DNA of 26,659 bases from Streptomyces sp. NRRL WC-3618 (GTDB taxonomy: Bacteria > Actinomycetota > Actinomycetes > Streptomycetales > Streptomycetaceae). The DNA is taken from the NCBI RefSeq assembly GCF_001280005.1, contig NZ_LGDW01000010.1, positions 1 to 26,659 on the forward strand. Reading direction: 5' to 3'. The position numbers and the translations under genes are program-made. Position 1 is the stretch's first letter, and every line of letters starts with the position of its first letter. The notes beneath the pieces were generated by a model. That model ran no database searches, had not been told where the DNA came from, and saw only the letters and a program-made list of their open reading frames with translations. Positions 19,062 to 26,659 of this stretch are shown one piece after another.

Positions 19062-22000
19062 TCACTCGGCCGGCGGCGGGATCGCGGGCTCGCCGGGGGC
19101 GCGTGGGCCCGGTACCGCCGGTGCACTCGTCCTGTGTGCCGTCTCGTCCAGTGCTTCGTTGTTGGGGCGTTCGGGGTCCAGGAGGGCGCAGACCACGGTC
19201 AGTAGTTGGTCGACGTCGACGGGTTTGGGTACGTAGTCGTTGGCGCCGCGGGCGATCGACTTCTCCCGGTCGCCGGGCATCGCCTTGGCGGTGAGGGCGA
19301 CGATGGGCAGGTCGGCCCAGTGCGGGGTGCGGCGGATGGCGGAGATCGTCTCGTAGCCGTCCATCTCCGGCATCATGATGTCCATCAGTACGAGTTCGAC
19401 GTCCGGGTTGCGTTCCAGTGTCTCGATGCCTTCCCGGCCGTTCTCCGCGTACAGCACCGGCATCCCCACCCGCCCCAGAACATGGGTGAGCGCGAAGACG
19501 TTGCGGATGTCGTCGTCGACGATCAACACCCGGCGTCCGGGCAGGACTTGACCCGCGCGGCCCGCCTTCCAGGCCTCCAGCTTCGTGGGCGCGGGCCAGG
19601 AGTCGTCCACGTCATGGGTCGCGTAGGGCTCGGTGGACTGTCGTTCGGGCAGCGGTAGTTGGCGGTCCTCGGAGTCGGCGCCGGACGTCGGGTCCGTCGC
19701 CGGGTGACCGGGGCTGACGACGGGGACGTACAGGGTGAAGGTCGAGCCCTTGCCGGGCACGCTCTCCGCGATGATCCTGCCGCCCAGCAGGCCGGCGATC
19801 TCCCGGCTGATGGACAGGCCGAGGCCTGTGCCGCCGTACTTGCGGTTCGTCGTGCCGTCCGCCTGCTGGAACGCCTCGAAGATCACCGGGAGTTTCTCGG
19901 CGGCGATACCGATACCCGTGTCGGAGACGGCGAAGGCGATCACGTCGTCGCTGTTCTCGCCGGTGTACAGGTGATCGGGGTCGGTGATCCGGGTGACCCG
20001 CAGCTCGACCCGGCCGGCCGCGGTGAACTTGATCGCGTTGGAGAGGAGGTTGCGCAGAATCTGCTGGAGACGCTGCTCGTCCGAGTACATCTCGCGCGGT
20101 ACGGCCTCCCCGACCGCCACCTCGAACGCGAGCCCCCGGTCGATGGTGAGCGGGCGGAAGGTCGCGTGGACGTAATCAAGGAGCTTGATCAGCGGCAGCC
20201 TCTTCGGGCGTACGTCCATCCGGCCGGCCTCGATCTTCGACAGGTCGAGGATGTCGTTGATGAGCTGGAGGAGGTCCGAGCCCGAGCGGTGGATCGTCGT
20301 GGCGAACTGGACCTCCTGGTCGGAGAGATGGCCGTCCGGGTTGTCCGAGAGCAGGCGGGCCAGGATGAGGAGGGAGTTCAGGGGGGTGCGCAGCTCGTGG
20401 GACATGTTCGCCAGGAACTCCGACTTGTACTGGGAGCTGGTCGCCAGCAGGGCGGCTTTGTCCTCCAGTTCGGCGTTCGAGCGCTGCAACTCCGCCTGCT
20501 GCTTCTGGAGTTCGTCCGAGCGTTCCTGGAGCTGCGTGGCGAGGCGCTGTGACTGGCCGAGCAGGGACTCCGTACGGGAGTTGGCGATGATCGTGTTGAT
20601 CGCGACGCCGATCGTGTTCACGAACTGGTCGAAGAACGCCAGGTGGACGTCGGAGAAGCGGGAGAACGAGGCGAGTTCGATCACACCGAGCAGCTTGTCC
20701 TCGAAGAGGATCGGGATGATGACGACGCTGGCCGGGGCGGCTTCCCCCAGACCGCTGTTGATCTTGATGTAGTCCGGTGGGGCCTCCTTCACCAGGATCC
20801 GCTTCTTCTCGCGCGCCGCCTGCCGCACCAGCCCGTGCACCGGCATCCCGCCCGTGTCGACCGTCGCCCCCTCGGCCGACCCGTACCCCGCGATGAACGC
20901 CAGGCCCTTCGCGGGCACCGGCGCGCGCAGAGTGGCGCTGTCCTCGTCCGGGTCGGCCAGGAAGAACGCCCCGTACTGCGCGTTCACCAGCGGGGTCAGC
21001 TCGCGCAGGATCAGGTCGGCGACCTCCATCAGGTCCCGGTGGCCCTGCATCAGGGCGGCCAGGCGGGCCAGGTTCGACTCCAGCCAGTCCTTCGCACGGG
21101 TCGTCTCACGGAGGTTGGCGACCATCAGGTTGATGTTGTCCTTCAGCTCGGCGACCTCGCCGCGCGTCTCCACCGAGATGGAACGGGACATGTCTCCCTG
21201 GGCCACCGCCGAGGCGACCTCGGCGATCGCGCGGACCTGGGTGGTCAGGTTCAGGGCGAGTTCGTTCACGTTGGTCGTGAGGCGCTTCCAGGTGCCGTAC
21301 ACGCCCTCGACCCTTGCCTGGCCGCCGAGTTGGCCGTCGATGCCCACTTCGCGGGCCACCCGCGTCACCTCGGAGGAGAAGGAGGAGAGCGTGTCCACCA
21401 TCGTGTTGATGGTGGTCTTCAGCTCAAGGATCTCGCCCCGCGCGTCCACGTCGATCTTCTTCGAGAGGTCGCCCTGTGCCACCGCCGTGGCCACCTGCGC
21501 GATGTTGCGGACCTGCGAAGTCAGGTTGTCCGCCATGTAGTTGACGTTGTCGGTCAGGTCTCGCCAGACCCCTGAGACGCCCAGCACCTGGGCGCGTCCG
21601 CCGAGTCGGCCGTCGGTGCCGACCTCGCGGGCCACCCGCGTCACCTCGTCGGCGAAGGCGCGCAGCTGCTCGACCATCGTGTTGACGGTGTCCTTCAGCT
21701 CGAGGATCTCCCCGCGGGCGTCCACCGTGATCGTCTTCGACAGGTTGCCGTTCGCGACCGCCGTCGTGACCTGGGCGATGTTCCGCACCTGCGAAGTCAG
21801 GTTCAGGGCCATGAAGTTGACGTTGTCGGTCAGGTCCTTCCATACGCCTGACACGCCTCTCACCTGCGCCTGACCGCCGAGGTTTCCCTCGGTGCCGACC
21901 TCGCGGGCGACGCGGGTGACTTCGTCGGCGAAGGCGGAGAGCTGGTCGACCATCGTGTTGATCGTCGACTTGAGTTCGAGGATCTCGCCCTTCGCCTCCA

Positions 22001-23237
22001 CCGTGATCTTCTTGCCGAGGTCGCCCTGAGCCACGGCCGTGGATACCAGGGCGATGTTGCGGACCTGTGAAGTCAGGTTGTCCGCCATGAAGTTGACGTT
22101 GTCGGTCAGGTCCTTCCAGACGCCTGACACACCTCTCACCTGCGCCCGGCCGCCGAGGTTTCCCTCGGTGCCGACCTCGCGGGCGACCCGGGTGACCTCG
22201 TCGGCGAAGGCGGAGAGCTGGTCGACCATGGTGTTGATCGTCGACTTGAGCTCCAGGATCTCGCCCTGGGCGTCCACCGTGATCTTCTGGCTCAGGTCGC
22301 CGTTCGCCACGGCTGTTGTCACCTGGGCGATGTTGCGGACCTGCGAAGTCAGGTTCGACGCCATGAAATTGACGTTGTCGGTCAGGTCCTTCCAGACACC
22401 CGACACGCCTCTCACCTGAGCCCGGCCGCCCAACTGGCCCTCCGTACCAACCTCGCGCGCCACCCGGGTCACCTCGTCGGCGAAGGCGGAGAGCTGGTCG
22501 ACCATCGTGTTGACCGTCAGCTTCAGTTCGAGGAGCTCACCGGTCGCCTCGACCGTGACCGTACGGGTCAGATCACCCCGGGCCACCGACGTGGTCACCA
22601 GGGCGATGTCACGGACCTGGGCGGTCAGCCGGGACGCCATCGTGTTGACCGCCTCGGTCACATCCCGCCAACTGCCCGACAGGCCCTGCACCTTGGCGCG
22701 TCCGCCGAGCCGCCCCTCCGTACCGACCTCGCGCGCGACCCGGGTCACCTCGCCGGTGAACAACGACAACTGGTCGACCATCTTGTTCACGGTCCGGCCG
22801 AGCCGGCGCAGATCACCGCGCAACTCCCGGTTCCCGTCGTGCAGATCGACCCGCTGGGTCAGATCGCCGCCGGCCACCGCGTCCAGCACGCGTGCCGCGT
22901 TCGCCGCCGGTGCCACCAGGGCGTCGAGGAGACCGTTCACGTCGTTGACGCGCGAGGTCCAGTGGCCCTGGCCGGGGCTCGCGGACAGACGTTCGTCGAG
23001 CCGGCCGTGCCGGATCAGGTCCCGACGTACGCGCTGCACCTCGGAGTTGAAGTGCAGATTGCGGTCCATGATCTGGTTGAACGCGGAGCTCAGTTCGGCG
23101 ACCAGACCGTGGCCGGTCTCCGGCACCTTCGCGAAGTCGCCGTCCCGGGCCGCCGTCATCGCGGCGAGCAGCGGACGCAGATCGGATGCCCGAATCTGTC
23201 CGTCTTCGGGCACTTGCGTAGCACTGTTCTCACTCAT
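19062..23237 (-). CDS. Cytosolic hybrid histidine kinase with poly-HAMP array
   Basis: The 1391-residue protein carries six consecutive 92-residue HAMP units at 151-702, each starting N-x-MV and ending near GEILELK, after a degenerate unit at about 113-150. Then come a GAF domain (about 735-885), a coiled coil (888-935), HisKA with phospho-acceptor His947 in SHELRTP, and an HATPase (N box Asn1067, G boxes DTGIGI and GGTGLGLS). A receiver domain (about 1234-1352) has Asp1286 and Lys1338. No membrane helix or signal peptide is visible, so it is a soluble sensor. The layout is that of fungal group III hybrid kinases (Nik1/Os-1), whose HAMP arrays sense osmotic stress. The ATG at 23235-23237 was chosen; its ribosome site is weak. 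It diverges from the phosphatase gene across about 102 bp. No separate response regulator or phosphotransfer gene is adjacent. Confidence 0.93.
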   Translation of the reverse strand: MSENSATQVPEDGQIRASDLRPLLAAMTAARDGDFAKVPETGHGLVAELSSAFNQIMDRNLHFNSEVQRVRRDLIRHGRLDERLSASPGQGHWTSRVNDVNGLLDALVAPAANAARVLDAVAGGDLTQRVDLHDGNRELRGDLRRLGRTVNKMVDQLSLFTGEVTRVAREVGTEGRLGGRAKVQGLSGSWRDVTEAVNTMASRLTAQVRDIALVTTSVARGDLTRTVTVEATGELLELKLTVNTMVDQLSAFADEVTRVAREVGTEGQLGGRAQVRGVSGVWKDLTDNVNFMASNLTSQVRNIAQVTTAVANGDLSQKITVDAQGEILELKSTINTMVDQLSAFADEVTRVAREVGTEGNLGGRAQVRGVSGVWKDLTDNVNFMADNLTSQVRNIALVSTAVAQGDLGKKITVEAKGEILELKSTINTMVDQLSAFADEVTRVAREVGTEGNLGGQAQVRGVSGVWKDLTDNVNFMALNLTSQVRNIAQVTTAVANGNLSKTITVDARGEILELKDTVNTMVEQLRAFADEVTRVAREVGTDGRLGGRAQVLGVSGVWRDLTDNVNYMADNLTSQVRNIAQVATAVAQGDLSKKIDVDARGEILELKTTINTMVDTLSSFSSEVTRVAREVGIDGQLGGQARVEGVYGTWKRLTTNVNELALNLTTQVRAIAEVASAVAQGDMSRSISVETRGEVAELKDNINLMVANLRETTRAKDWLESNLARLAALMQGHRDLMEVADLILRELTPLVNAQYGAFFLADPDEDSATLRAPVPAKGLAFIAGYGSAEGATVDTGGMPVHGLVRQAAREKKRILVKEAPPDYIKINSGLGEAAPASVVIIPILFEDKLLGVIELASFSRFSDVHLAFFDQFVNTIGVAINTIIANSRTESLLGQSQRLATQLQERSDELQKQQAELQRSNAELEDKAALLATSSQYKSEFLANMSHELRTPLNSLLILARLLSDNPDGHLSDQEVQFATTIHRSGSDLLQLINDILDLSKIEAGRMDVRPKRLPLIKLLDYVHATFRPLTIDRGLAFEVAVGEAVPREMYSDEQRLQQILRNLLSNAIKFTAAGRVELRVTRITDPDHLYTGENSDDVIAFAVSDTGIGIAAEKLPVIFEAFQQADGTTNRKYGGTGLGLSISREIAGLLGGRIIAESVPGKGSTFTLYVPVVSPGHPATDPTSGADSEDRQLPLPERQSTEPYATHDVDDSWPAPTKLEAWKAGRAGQVLPGRRVLIVDDDIRNVFALTHVLGRVGMPVLYAENGREGIETLERNPDVELVLMDIMMPEMDGYETISAIRRTPHWADLPIVALTAKAMPGDREKSIARGANDYVPKPVDVDQLLTVVCALLDPERPNNEALDETAHRTSAPAVPGPRAPGEPAIPPPAE
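21132..22787 (-). repeat. Six exact-length 276-bp tandem coding repeats (HAMP units)
   Basis: On the minus strand the units are 22787-22512, 22511-22236, 22235-21960, 21959-21684, 21683-21408 and 21407-21132. All are exactly 276 bp with no indels. The central units are the most alike; the first and last diverge more. Each encodes the core [10 protein letters not shown], a GWxxLTxNVN-like block and a GDxSxxI...GE turn. Confidence 0.9.
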
Positions 23238-23339
23238 GGCGGCCCACTTCGGTAACTCGGCGCTTATGGGCGTGGTCAGTCTGTCACTCTGTCCGCGTCC
23301 ACTGAGGTGCATTCGTACGAACTGCTCGGGGAGCAGCCC
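23238..23339. promoter_or_regulatory. Divergent promoter region, kinase / phosphatase
   Basis: This spacer of about 102 bp lies between the two signalling genes and must carry both promoters. No clear -35/-10 pair or palindrome is visible, but the short shared region makes joint regulation likely. Confidence 0.4.
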
Positions 23340-25445
23340 ATGGCGGTCATTCCGACGCAACGGGAGACCGTGTCCCGTGCGCCGTCCCACGAGCCCGGCA
23401 TGCCTACGCGCCGGGGTGTGGACCGGCGTGCGGTCGCGCACGCCACGCTCGGCGGCGGCCCCCTCGCGCCCGGCGCCGCCCGTGGCCTCGTACGGGCCGC
23501 CCTCGCCGAATGGGCCCGACTCGGCCTGCCCGGAGCCGAGTCACTGCCGCAGCGGCTCATCGACGACGCCATGGTGGTCGTCAGCGAACTCGTCACCAAC
23601 GCCGTCGTCCACGCGGGGACGGACGTGGAGCTGGCGTGCCGCCTGGAGACGTCGGGAGAACCGGACGCGGGGCTGAAGCAGGAGGGGGCGGAGGTCGGGG
23701 CAGGGGAAGGGGACGTCGTGCTCCTTGTCGAGGTGTCCGATCACCATCCCTCCCGCTCGCCCCGCGACAGCGGTGCCGAACCCCCCTACGACATACCGGA
23801 GTACGGGCGCGGCCTCCATCTCGTCGCCGTCCTCTCCGAGGCCTGGGGCGTCACCTACCGCACCGGCGTCAAGACCGTCTGGGCGCGGCTCCCCGCCGAA
23901 GGAGCGACAGCCGACGACGACATCGAGGCGTACGCCGGCGCACAGGCCCCCGGGCGCGGGTTACCGGTCGGCGAGGTTCTCGCCCCCGAGCCGCAGCGCG
24001 CCCCGCACGACGAGGAGTGGCTCCATCACGGCGCCCTCTCCTTCCTCGCCGAGGCCTCGGACCTGCTCGCCGGACAGCTCGACGAGGACCACGTCGCCGC
24101 GCTCACCGGACAGCTCCTCGTACCGCGCCTCGCCGACTGGTGCGCGGTGTGGCTGGAGGACGAGTCCATGGGACGCGGGAGCTGGAGCGACGGTGGCGGA
24201 GGAGTCGGGAGTGGCGGGCGGAGCGGGGGCGGCGGGTACACCGGGCCCGGGCCACGGCTCGCCCGGGTCTGGCACAGCAGCGAGGACCGGATCGAGGAGC
24301 TGCGCCGCGCCCTCGAGAAGGACCCGCCGCGCCCGCCCGACACCTTCCGGACCGGGCCGGTCCCGGTGCCCTGGCCCGGCGACGGACTCGACGGACCCGA
24401 CGGGCCAGGGCGCGGGGACACCGGTGCCACGGGCGCCGCGCTCGCCTACCGGCTGGTCGCCGGCGGCCGGCCACTCGGCACGCTGGTCATCGGGCGGGCC
24501 GGAGTGAGCTGTTTCCCCGACGAGGTCACCGGCCTGGTCGAGGATCTCAGCCGCCGCGTCGCGCTCGCCGTCGGCGCCGCCCGCCAGTACGCCCGCCAGG
24601 CCACCATCAGCCGCATCCTCCAGCGCGGCCTCCTGCCCGGCGCCGTCGCCGAGATCCCCGGTGTCAGCAGCGCCCTCGTCTACGAGCCCTGTGACAAGGG
24701 CGGGCCCAGCGGCGACTTCTACGACCTCTTCCCGGCCGGCGCCGGCCGCTGGTGCTTCGCCGTCGGCGACGTCCAGGGCAAGGGGCCCGAGGCCGCCGTC
24801 GTGATCGGCCTCGCCCGGCCCTGGCTACGGCTGCTAGCCCGCGAGGGCTACCGCGTCGCCGACGTCCTCGACCGCCTCAACCAGCTGCTCCTCGACGATG
24901 CCACGGAGACGGCGGACGCGGCGGCCCGCGCGCTGGTCGCGGCGGACGGGCGGACGGCGCCACCGGGGGGTGCGGGGGGTTCGGCCGACCCCGGTGGCCT
25001 GGGCGGCGCGGTACGCCAGGCCGAGGGGCCGCAGACCCGCTTCCTCTCCCTCCTCTACGGCGAACTCGTACCCTTCGACGGAGGCGTGCGCTGCACGCTC
25101 GCCTCGGCCGGGCATCCGCTGCCGCTGGTTCTCCGGGCGGACGGCGAGGTCCTCACGGCCGCCGAACCGCAGACCCTGCTCGGGGTCGTCGAGGACGAGA
25201 CGTACACCAGCGGAAGCTTCGAGCTGTGGCCGGGCGACAGCCTGCTGTGCGTCACCGACGGGGTCACCGAGCGGCGCTGCGGGCCCCGCCAGTTCGATGA
25301 CGGCGACGGCTTGGCGAACGCCCTCGCGGGCTGCGCCGGGCTGGACGCCCAGCTGATCGCGGAACGCATCCGCCGACTCGTGCACGAGTTCGGGGAGAAG
25401 CCGCCGGAGGACGATCTGGCGCTGCTGGTGCTGCAGACCGGCTGA
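23340..25445 (+). CDS. HATPase-GAF-PP2C switch protein (RsbW/SpoIIE-like)
   Basis: The 701-residue protein joins an RsbW-type ATPase domain (about 30-190, N box [12 protein letters not shown] with Asn87, G box YGRGLHL), a GAF-like domain (about 230-420) and a SpoIIE/RsbU PP2C phosphatase (about 430-700). The metal-binding aspartates are Asp459 (GDFYD), Asp477 (GDVQGKG) and Asp691/692 (PEDDLALL). Such proteins control anti-sigma/anti-anti-sigma partner switching, here with kinase-like and phosphatase activities in one chain. The ATG at 23340 follows GGGGAG (23328-23333); a GTG at 23307 is weaker. Leu208 is encoded by TTA (23961-23963), so translation should depend on the bldA tRNA. Gly-rich inserts interrupt the GAF (near 282-302) and phosphatase (near 540-556) domains. 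It diverges from the hybrid kinase. Confidence 0.92.
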   Translation: MAVIPTQRETVSRAPSHEPGMPTRRGVDRRAVAHATLGGGPLAPGAARGLVRAALAEWARLGLPGAESLPQRLIDDAMVVVSELVTNAVVHAGTDVELACRLETSGEPDAGLKQEGAEVGAGEGDVVLLVEVSDHHPSRSPRDSGAEPPYDIPEYGRGLHLVAVLSEAWGVTYRTGVKTVWARLPAEGATADDDIEAYAGAQAPGRGLPVGEVLAPEPQRAPHDEEWLHHGALSFLAEASDLLAGQLDEDHVAALTGQLLVPRLADWCAVWLEDESMGRGSWSDGGGGVGSGGRSGGGGYTGPGPRLARVWHSSEDRIEELRRALEKDPPRPPDTFRTGPVPVPWPGDGLDGPDGPGRGDTGATGAALAYRLVAGGRPLGTLVIGRAGVSCFPDEVTGLVEDLSRRVALAVGAARQYARQATISRILQRGLLPGAVAEIPGVSSALVYEPCDKGGPSGDFYDLFPAGAGRWCFAVGDVQGKGPEAAVVIGLARPWLRLLAREGYRVADVLDRLNQLLLDDATETADAAARALVAADGRTAPPGGAGGSADPGGLGGAVRQAEGPQTRFLSLLYGELVPFDGGVRCTLASAGHPLPLVLRADGEVLTAAEPQTLLGVVEDETYTSGSFELWPGDSLLCVTDGVTERRCGPRQFDDGDGLANALAGCAGLDAQLIAERIRRLVHEFGEKPPEDDLALLVLQTG

Positions 25446-25460
25446 CGCTCGAGTGACGTC

Positions 25461-25504
25461 GGGGTCATGCCCGGGTCAGGTCCGGGTCATGTCCGGGTCG
25501 TCGG
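25461..25504. repeat. Four 11-bp tandem repeats before hemW
   Basis: The units are GGGGTCATGCC, CGGGTCAGGTC, CGGGTCATGTC and CGGGTCGTCGG, head to tail with no spacing. They fill most of the 99-bp gap between the phosphatase stop and the hemW start. Confidence 0.7.
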
Positions 25505-25544
25505 GTGGGGCGGGGCGTGCCGGTGGTGCTGGACAATGGATGGC

Positions 25545-26659
25545 ATGCCCTCCGCACTTCCCGACGGCGAACCCGTCCCCGACGACGGCGCCCTTCCCGC
25601 CCCCGCGCTCGCCGGGGCGGCGGACCGTCCTCTCGGGTTCTACCTCCACGTTCCGTACTGCGCGACCCGCTGCGGCTACTGCGACTTCAACACCTACACG
25701 GCGACCGAGCTGCGCGGCACCGGCGGTGTCCTCGCCTCCCGCGACAACTACGCGGACACCCTGATCGACGAGGTGCGGCTCGCGCGGAAGGTCCTCGGCG
25801 ACGACCCGCGCGAGGTCCGCACGGTGTTCGTCGGAGGCGGCACGCCCACCCTGCTGGCCGCCGACGACCTCGTACGGATGCTGGGAGCGATCCGTGACGA
25901 GTTCGGCCTCGCGGCGGCCGCCGAGGTGACGACGGAGGCGAATCCGGAGTCGGTGGACGAGCGATATCTGGCCACCCTGCGTGAGGGTGGTTTCAACCGG
26001 ATCTCGTTCGGGATGCAGAGCGCGAAACAGCATGTACTGAAGGTGCTGGACCGTACGCACACGCCGGGGCGTCCTGAGGCCTGTGTGGCCGAGGCGCGGG
26101 CGGTCGGGTTCGACCATGTGAACCTTGATCTGATCTACGGCACGCCCGGGGAGTCGGACGACGACTGGCGGGCCTCGCTGGACGCGGTGCTGGGGGCCGG
26201 GCCGGATCACGTGAGTGCGTACGCCCTGATCGTGGAGGAGGGGACGCAGCTTGCTCGGCGTATCCGCCGGGGCGAGGTGCCGATGACCGACGACGACGTC
26301 CACGCGGATCGGTATCTGATCGCCGACGAGGTGCTGGGTGCGGCGGGTTATGACTGGTACGAGGTGTCCAACTGGGCGACTTCGGAGGCGGCCCGATGCC
26401 TCCACAACGAGCTGTACTGGCGGGGCGCCGACTGGTGGGGTGCCGGGCCCGGGGCCCACAGCCATGTGGGGGGCGTGCGGTGGTGGAACGTGAAGCATCC
26501 CGGGGCGTACGCCGGGGCGCTGGCAGCGGGGCGGTCGCCGGGGGCGGGGCGTGAGGTGCTGTCCGAGGAGGACCGGCGGGTGGAGCGGGTTCTGCTGGAG
26601 CTGAGGCTGCGGGAGGGGGTGCCGTTGGCGTTGCTGAAGGGCGCCGGGCTGGCGGCTGC
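25545..26659 (+). CDS. hemW: HemW-type radical SAM heme chaperone (3' end cut by window)
   Basis: The first 371 residues are present; the end lies beyond the window. The radical-SAM cluster is C39-x3-C43-x2-C46 in YCATRCGYCDF, without the extra cysteine that follows in true coproporphyrinogen dehydrogenase HemN. The HNxxYW motif (LHNELYWRG) also marks HemW. HemW binds and transfers heme; older annotations call it HemN. GGGTPT and EANPES are the usual SAM-binding blocks. The ATG at 25545 is chosen from remembered Streptomyces homologues; an in-frame ATG at 25536 adds only three residues, and neither has a good ribosome site. It follows the phosphatase gene by 99 bp with tandem repeats between. 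In many actinobacteria hemW is followed by hrcA and dnaJ, which cannot be checked here. Confidence 0.92.
   Translation, partial: MPSALPDGEPVPDDGALPAPALAGAADRPLGFYLHVPYCATRCGYCDFNTYTATELRGTGGVLASRDNYADTLIDEVRLARKVLGDDPREVRTVFVGGGTPTLLAADDLVRMLGAIRDEFGLAAAAEVTTEANPESVDERYLATLREGGFNRISFGMQSAKQHVLKVLDRTHTPGRPEACVAEARAVGFDHVNLDLIYGTPGESDDDWRASLDAVLGAGPDHVSAYALIVEEGTQLARRIRRGEVPMTDDDVHADRYLIADEVLGAAGYDWYEVSNWATSEAARCLHNELYWRGADWWGAGPGAHSHVGGVRWWNVKHPGAYAGALAAGRSPGAGREVLSEEDRRVERVLLELRLREGVPLALLKGAGLAA

Noticed and set aside
21132..22787. CRISPR-like or non-coding repeat array
   Set aside because: The repeats are 276 bp, directly adjacent, in frame and encode HAMP units.
19062..23237. Phytochrome-like or membrane-bound sensor kinase
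   Set aside because: No membrane helix, no PHY or chromophore cysteine context. The GAF domain is generic and the N-terminus is soluble.

Overview
The window is a high-GC actinobacterial chromosome segment, almost certainly from Streptomyces. The reasons are: G/C-ending codons throughout, GTG starts after GGAGG-type sites, the S20-lepA neighbourhood, two interspersed repeats typical of Streptomyces intergenic DNA, and a single TTA codon in the whole window. It carries core metabolism mixed with accessory genes. No tRNA, rRNA, CRISPR array, insertion sequence or prophage is visible.

Left part (1-8774): an ADP-ribosylglycohydrolase (minus) diverges from a VIT1/CCC1-type metal transporter (plus). 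A 364-bp spacer with two strong hairpins and a GlnR-like half-site leads into gltB-gltD, the two subunits of NADPH glutamate synthase, which overlap by 8 nt and end at a hairpin.

Centre-left (8775-10424): a secreted GH46 chitosanase (minus) diverges from a small von Willebrand A domain protein (plus).

Centre (10455-13947): four closely spaced plus-strand genes. They are an IpdF-type short-chain dehydrogenase, a KstR2-like TetR repressor, a FadA6-type thiolase and a second dehydrogenase resembling mycobacterial Rv3549c. They match the sterol C/D-ring (HIP) branch controlled by KstR2 in Mycobacterium and Rhodococcus. A near-perfect 20-bp palindrome resembling the KstR2 operator lies just before the first gene. 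The HIP-CoA ligase, hydratase and ring hydrolases are not in the window.

Centre-right (13948-18905): a repeat-rich convergent spacer with a long bidirectional hairpin, then rpsT (minus) diverging from lepA (plus), then a long-chain acyl-CoA synthetase.

Right part (18906-26659): a 1391-residue cytosolic hybrid histidine kinase (minus) contains six exact 92-residue tandem HAMP units, the architecture of fungal group III (Nik1/Os-1) kinases. It diverges from an HATPase-GAF-PP2C (RsbW/SpoIIE-type) switch protein that has the only TTA (bldA-dependent) codon in the window. Four 11-bp tandem repeats precede hemW, which runs off the right edge.

The most interesting parts are the KstR2-type mini-operon with its operator, and the divergent poly-HAMP kinase / TTA-containing phosphatase pair. 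All assignments come from reading the sequence and from memory of the families; no database search was run.
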